Positions 6,523 to 9,151 of a DNA stretch of 9,151 bases are shown here, piece after piece. Where the stretch lies: assembly GCA_900548615.1 (NCBI GenBank), contig URKW01000077.1, positions 1 to 9,151 on the forward strand, in the 5' to 3' direction. The stretch's first letter is position 1, and every line of letters starts with the position of its first letter. Source of the stretch: an uncultured Eubacteriales bacterium. GTDB taxonomy: Bacteria; Bacillota; Clostridia; Oscillospirales; Oscillospiraceae. A program made the translations under genes and the position numbers. The notes beneath the pieces were generated by a model, which did no database searches, was not told where the DNA came from, and saw only the letters and a program-made list of their open reading frames with translations.

Positions 6523-6957
6523 TTTCGCCCTCCGGGGCGAGTTACTTTTGCCCTTGGCGGCAAAAGTAACCAAAAACGCCACTTAAACCTGCGGTTTAAG
6601 AATCCGCGCACGCTATGCCTTGTTTTTAATTTGACACCATATACCACGCGTTCACAGGACACGGTTGTTTTCGCTGCGTATGACGAATCGTCTATCCCTC
6701 TTGCGCCGCTGCCGCTCATCTTCTCAACGGTAGAAACAGAAGCGTTGTTCGGTGTAATGATTAGCGGCAGCGGCACAGGAGCAGAGACGATTCGATAACA
6801 AAACGAAAAAGGAAACCTCATGCGAACGTGTGGTATATGGCCGCAAATTTGTGTAAGGGCGTAGCGCGCCCGGAGGTGAAGGAACCGGAGGTTCCTTCCG
6901 GTGCTTTTGCCTACTTTTGTCACTGTTGACAAAAGTAGGTCGCGCCGGAGCGCGAAA
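6523..6957. repeat. Giant imperfect palindrome: two inverted copies of a ~215-nt modular unit
   Basis: The plus strand from 6523 rightwards and the minus strand from 6957 leftwards carry the same modules in the same order, meeting near 6740. (1) TCGCNC-TCCG-GNGCGA hairpin: 6525-6540 and 6940-6955. (2) ACTTTTG hairpin: 6541-6570 and 6910-6939. (3) A hairpin with CC/GG at its loop end: 6582-6600 and 6878-6898. (4) TAGCG-loop hairpin near 6604-6618 and 6857-6871. (5) A long homologous segment: AATTTG, CCATATACCAC (6637-6647 and 6830-6840), CGAATCGTCT (6684-6693 and 6785-6794), GCCGCTGCCGCT (6705-6716 and 6763-6774). The arms are roughly 65-75% alike by eye. Stems differ between arms by paired, compensatory changes. 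There is no transposase and no plausible gene. It could be a MITE-like non-autonomous element or a structured RNA pair. Confidence 0.85.
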
Positions 6958-6991
6958 CATTCCCCCTCCCCGCCGGGGCGCGGACACCCCC

Positions 6992-7753
6992 TTACTCCTC
7001 CTCCACCAAAAACGCCTTATAATAATCCAGCGTCCGGAAGCCCCGCTCCAGCTGCACCGCGCAGAACGCCTCTCCCGCCCGATCCAGCATCCGCAGCCCG
7101 TTTTCATCCAGCGAAAAGCTGTACAGCTTCTTGGGTGGGCAATAGAGAATGTACCGCAGCGCCTGCACTGCGCCCTCTGTCAGCGGCAGGCTCAGTCCGC
7201 CGCCGGTGCGGCAGGCGCCGCACCGCAGCACTCCCTGCATCACATCCAGCATGGGAGCCTCTGGCGATTCCCGCCCGCATACGGCGCAGCCGTCTGCCAG
7301 CGGGGCGAAGCCCGCCTCTGCCAGCAGCCGCCATACGAACGCGGTTTTCACCAGCCGGTTGGGCTTTTCCAGCATCCCCAGTGCGAACAGGGCGTTCAGC
7401 AGCAGCGGCAGCATGTCCGCCGCCGCCATGGCGTCCTGACACACCGCCTCGGTCAGCTCCGCGAAATAGGCCGCCAGCGCCAGCTTTTCAATGTCCTGCC
7501 GCACCCCGTCAAACAGCTCGATGGTGCTGGCCTCCGCCAGATAGTACCACTCGCCCTTCCGCCGCAGCGTCATCTCGTCATAGGCCAGCAGCTGGCAGGC
7601 GGCGGTATATTTGCTGCGCCGGCTCCTTGCCCCCTTGGCAATGACGCTGATGCGGCCCAGCTCCGGCGTCAGCACCGTCAATATCTTGTCCGATTCCTTT
7701 GTCTCCGTCTCCCGCAGGACAAGGCCCGCCGTCACGAATGTTCCGTTGTCCAC
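6992..7753 (-). CDS. recO: DNA repair protein RecO
   Basis: RecO is the recombination mediator of the RecFOR pathway; it binds SSB-coated single-stranded DNA and helps load RecA. The protein (253 aa from the chosen start) has the N-terminal OB-fold with GLVLRETETKESDKILTVLT (residues about 10-29) and the conserved ISVIAKGARSRRSKY. A helical domain follows, with a four-cysteine zinc site, CAVC (156-159) and CGAC (178-181). The start chosen is GTG at 7753, because GGAGG lies 7 nt upstream and RecO proteins begin a few residues before GLVLRE. A longer reading from ATG at 7810 would add 19 unusual residues that overlap yqzL in another frame. It overlaps yqzL by 22 nt, suggesting translational coupling. 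Confidence 0.95.
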   Translation of the reverse strand: MDNGTFVTAGLVLRETETKESDKILTVLTPELGRISVIAKGARSRRSKYTAACQLLAYDEMTLRRKGEWYYLAEASTIELFDGVRQDIEKLALAAYFAELTEAVCQDAMAAADMLPLLLNALFALGMLEKPNRLVKTAFVWRLLAEAGFAPLADGCAVCGRESPEAPMLDVMQGVLRCGACRTGGGLSLPLTEGAVQALRYILYCPPKKLYSFSLDENGLRMLDRAGEAFCAVQLERGFRTLDYYKAFLVEEE

Positions 7754-7830
7754 GCCTCGTCCTCCGTGCCTTTCGCCATCAGCCACGCCTCCGGCGCACC
7801 GGTGTCCCAAAACAGCTCCCAGTAGTCCAC
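7732..7830 (-). CDS. yqzL: YqzL-family small protein
   Basis: This 32-aa ORF starts at GTG 7830 and reads (M)DYWELFWDTGAPEAWLMAK with a short acidic tail. The W-x-LF-x-TG-x-x-EAWL pattern matches the YqzL family, tiny proteins of unknown function encoded between era and recO in Bacillus and many Clostridia. This is exactly its position here. A GAGGTG site lies about 6 nt before the start. It overlaps the recO start by 22 nt in a different frame, so the two are probably translationally coupled. The family's biochemical role is unknown. It falls below usual gene-calling length cut-offs. Confidence 0.82.
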   Translation of the reverse strand: MDYWELFWDTGAPEAWLMAKGTEDEAWTTEHS

Positions 7831-7885
7831 AGTCCTCACCTCATGCCTAGCATGACGCGAAAGCCCCGGTTTCATGTCTGGTAAT

Positions 7886-7940
7886 TTACTCCTCGTTGAA
7901 GCCCTGACTTCTGATGAAGTTCACATTGTCTCGCCAGTTT
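7886..7940 (-). repeat. Displaced second copy of the era 3' end
   Basis: On the minus strand this segment encodes NWRDNVNFIRSQGFNEE and a TAA stop. It aligns without gaps, at an offset of exactly 210 nt, to the real end of era (8096-8150). A core of 26 nt is identical (7902-7927 and 8112-8137). The seven differences are almost all silent: CGA/CGT, GAC/GAT, GGC/GGA, GAG/GAA, TAA/TGA, plus one Phe/Tyr codon with two changes. It has no start of its own and lies directly upstream of yqzL-recO, where the native end of era is expected. Confidence 0.9.
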
Positions 7941-8095
7941 GCCCCACGCTGTCTCCGACAGAGTGGGGGCACCGATTTGATTGCTTAACGGCGGAAATGA
8001 ATTCCGCCTTGCAGAATTCTGCGAATTCACGCCGCAAGCGGCGGCTCGCTCCCGCTCGCAGGAAAACTGGCCGAACTGCCCGTGTTCTCAAAAGC
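7941..8095. repeat. Hairpin-rich insert between the two era 3' ends
   Basis: No coding sequence is seen. The segment holds a long imperfect hairpin (7942-7968: CCCCAC plus CTGTC pairing with GACAG plus GTGGGG around TCC). It also has GGCGGAA/TTCCGCC (7990-7996 and 8002-8008), the 12-bp palindrome GCAGAATTCTGC (8011-8022) and GCCG/CGGC (8031-8034 and 8039-8042). AGGAAAACTGGC (8060-8071) is the exact reverse complement of 8143-8154 inside era. No stem is followed by a U-tract. The composition resembles REP-like elements or the remnant of a larger inserted element. Confidence 0.7.
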
Positions 8096-8995
8096 TCATT
8101 CCTCGTTATATCCCTGACTTCTGATGAAGTTCACATTATCACGCCAGTTTTCCTTTACCTTCACCCAGGTCTCCAGATACACCTTGGCGCCCATGAATTT
8201 CTCAATATCCTGCCGGGCCAGGGTGCTGATGCGCTTCATCATGTCGCCGTGCTTGCCGATGATGATGCCCTTGTGGCTGGCTTTCTCACAGTAGATGGTC
8301 ACATCCAGATCGATGATCCCGCTGTCCCGCTCAGAGAACCGCGTCACCTCCACCGCTGTGCCGTGGGGGATCTCCTTGTCCAGACATTGCAGCATCTTCT
8401 CCCGCACGATCTCGGCGCAGACCTGCGCGTCGGGCTGATCGGTGGTCATGCCGTCGGGGAACAGCTGCGGCCCCTCTTGCGCGTATTTTTGCAGCTGCTC
8501 CAGCAGCTCGTCCAGTCCGTCGCCGGTGCGGGCGGAGATGGGGATAATGGCGTCAAAGCCGCTGTACACCTCGTTGTACGCGGCAATCACCGCCAGCAGA
8601 GCGTCCTTTTTCTCCACCGTGTCCACCTTGTTGATGCACAGCACCACCGGCAGCTGCTCCTCCTCAATGCGCCGCAGCAGGATACGCTCCGGCTCTCCCA
8701 CATGGGCGATGGGCTCCACCAGCAGCAGCGCGCACTCCACGGCGCTGAGACTTTCCCGCACCACTTTTACCATGTAGTCGCCCAGACGGCTGCGGGGCTT
8801 GTGCAGGCCCGGCGTGTCCAGCAGCACGAATTGCGTGTCGCCCCGGTTCACAACGCCGTAGATCCGGTTTCTCGTGGTCTGGGGTTTCTTGGACACGATG
8901 GCGATCTTCTCGCCCACCAGCGCGTTGGTCAGGCTGGACTTGCCCACATTGGGCCGTCCGCACACGGTGATCATTGCAGTTTTCGTAATGTTCAT
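8096..8995 (-). CDS. era: GTPase Era
   Basis: Era is an essential GTPase that binds the 3' end of 16S rRNA and helps mature the 30S subunit. The 299-aa length is typical. GTPase motifs are complete: G1 GRPNVGKS (13-20), G2 region PQTTR (38-42), G3 DTPG (60-63), G4 NKVD (122-125) and G5 SAR (154-156). The C-terminal KH domain has IIIGKHGDMMKR with GKHG at 247-250. GAGGATC precedes the start by about 8 nt. Downstream come yqzL and recO, the usual Firmicute order, but with a 265-nt spacer before yqzL containing an insert and a second, diverged copy of the last 17 codons. The upstream neighbours often seen in this cluster (cdd, dgkA, ybeY) are not in the window. Confidence 0.98.
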   Translation of the reverse strand: MNITKTAMITVCGRPNVGKSSLTNALVGEKIAIVSKKPQTTRNRIYGVVNRGDTQFVLLDTPGLHKPRSRLGDYMVKVVRESLSAVECALLLVEPIAHVGEPERILLRRIEEEQLPVVLCINKVDTVEKKDALLAVIAAYNEVYSGFDAIIPISARTGDGLDELLEQLQKYAQEGPQLFPDGMTTDQPDAQVCAEIVREKMLQCLDKEIPHGTAVEVTRFSERDSGIIDLDVTIYCEKASHKGIIIGKHGDMMKRISTLARQDIEKFMGAKVYLETWVKVKENWRDNVNFIRSQGYNEE

Positions 8996-9036
8996 TCAGG
9001 TGATCCTCAACTTTCTTTTGTTTGAGCAATGTTTTT

Positions 9037-9072
9037 GGAGAGTTTCGCTCTCCGGAGCGACCTACTTTTGCC
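9037..9072 (+). repeat. Third, truncated copy of the modular repeat (first modules only)
   Basis: TCGCTC-TCCG-GAGCGA (9045-9060) followed by CCTACTTTTGCC (9061-9072) matches modules 1 and 2 of the units at 6523-6957 in plus orientation. The hairpin keeps the TCCG loop with a closing C-G pair. Its variable stem pair is T-A, where the other two copies have C-G and G-C. The partner strand of the second hairpin and all later modules are missing, so the copy is truncated. It ends about 40 nt upstream of the era start. Confidence 0.75.
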
Positions 9073-9103
9073 AAATCATGCTGTGCAAGCGCAGCAGATG
9101 CTA

Positions 9104-9120
9104 CGGCGGCATAGCCGCCG
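9104..9120. repeat. Small GC-rich hairpin upstream of era
   Basis: CGGCGGC (9104-9110) and GCCGCCG (9114-9120) form a 7-bp stem with an ATA loop. Neither strand has a U-tract after it. It may belong to the dispersed palindromic repeats seen elsewhere in the window. The rest of 9073-9130 shows no gene. Confidence 0.5.
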
Positions 9121-9130
9121 AGATCGGATG

Positions 9131-9151
9131 CTAAAAATATGCCACTGGCAT
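9131..9151 (-). terminator. Probable terminator of the gene upstream of era (cut by the window edge)
   Basis: Read on the minus strand, ATGCC-AGT-GGCAT (9151-9139) is followed by ATTTTTAG. The visible stem is only 5 bp but reaches the last base of the window, so it may be longer. The orientation fits the end of a minus-strand gene lying to the right, which would make era the start of a new transcript. Confidence 0.4.

Noticed and set aside
6417..6932. A 171-aa minus-strand frame across the giant palindrome
   Set aside because: It reads through both arms of the inverted repeat and its hairpins. The peptide has no domain and no ribosome binding site, and the pattern of compensatory changes fits structure rather than coding.
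6992..7810. recO starting at ATG 7810 (272 aa)
   Set aside because: The extra 19 residues are unlike RecO and overlap yqzL in another frame. GTG at 7753 has GGAGG at good spacing and gives the usual RecO N-terminus.
6917..7825. Plus-strand frames of 247 and 302 aa opposite recO
   Set aside because: Both are antisense to recO, rich in Pro/Arg/Ala or Gln/His, and begin inside the hairpin repeat. No ribosome binding site or domain supports them.
7941..7970. Hairpin read as an era terminator
   Set aside because: The stem is strong but no U-tract follows on either strand, and it lies between era and its usual operon partner yqzL.
7874..9025. A 383-aa plus-strand frame opposite era
   Set aside because: Antisense shadow of era with His/Leu/Gln-rich translation. 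It crosses the insert and both era 3' ends and has no recognisable domain.

Overview
The window looks like chromosomal DNA of a GC-rich, strictly anaerobic Firmicute of class Clostridia, most likely a gut Oscillospiraceae-type bacterium. The reasons are the era-yqzL-recO cluster, a MutS2 with a C-terminal Smr domain, an HPr with both His15 and Ser46, an oxygen-sensitive class III ribonucleotide reductase, strong AGGAGG-type ribosome binding sites, and intergenic regions full of short palindromic repeats. The genus cannot be fixed from sequence reading alone.

Layout: all recognised genes except one small ORF are on the minus strand, so the window is transcribed right to left. From the right: a partial terminator-like hairpin and a truncated dispersed repeat (9037-9151); era (8096-8995); a 155-nt hairpin-rich insert followed by a second copy of the last 17 codons of era (7886-8095); a tiny yqzL-family gene overlapping recO (7732-7830 and 6992-7753); a 588-nt gene-free spacer occupied mostly by a giant imperfect palindrome (6523-6957); mutS2 (4001-6403); an HPr gene with its own promoter and a strong terminator (3529-3925); a set of three hairpin repeats (3340-3471); a divergent pair made of a 53-aa plus-strand ORF (3164-3325) and a small XRE regulator (2810-3037), separated by two palindromes; and nrdD (202-2586), with a near-consensus promoter carrying tandem NrdR-box-like palindromes and a terminator at 150-175. 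The left edge (1-110) is another multi-hairpin repeat.

Function: era (30S assembly GTPase), yqzL, recO (recombination mediator) and mutS2 (ribosome rescue and recombination control) form a conserved housekeeping block in Firmicutes. HPr links to PTS and carbon catabolite control. nrdD supplies dNTPs without oxygen and carries a fused glutaredoxin-like domain that could act as its own reductant partner; its activase nrdG is not in the window.

The most interesting material is non-coding. The recO-mutS2 spacer holds two head-to-head copies of one roughly 215-nt modular unit. Their hairpins differ in sequence but keep pairing through compensatory changes, including a C(UCCG)G tetraloop hairpin that recurs a third time upstream of era. 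This indicates a dispersed element conserved as a structure. The second notable feature is the displaced, independently diverged era 3' end, which looks like a recombination or integration scar.
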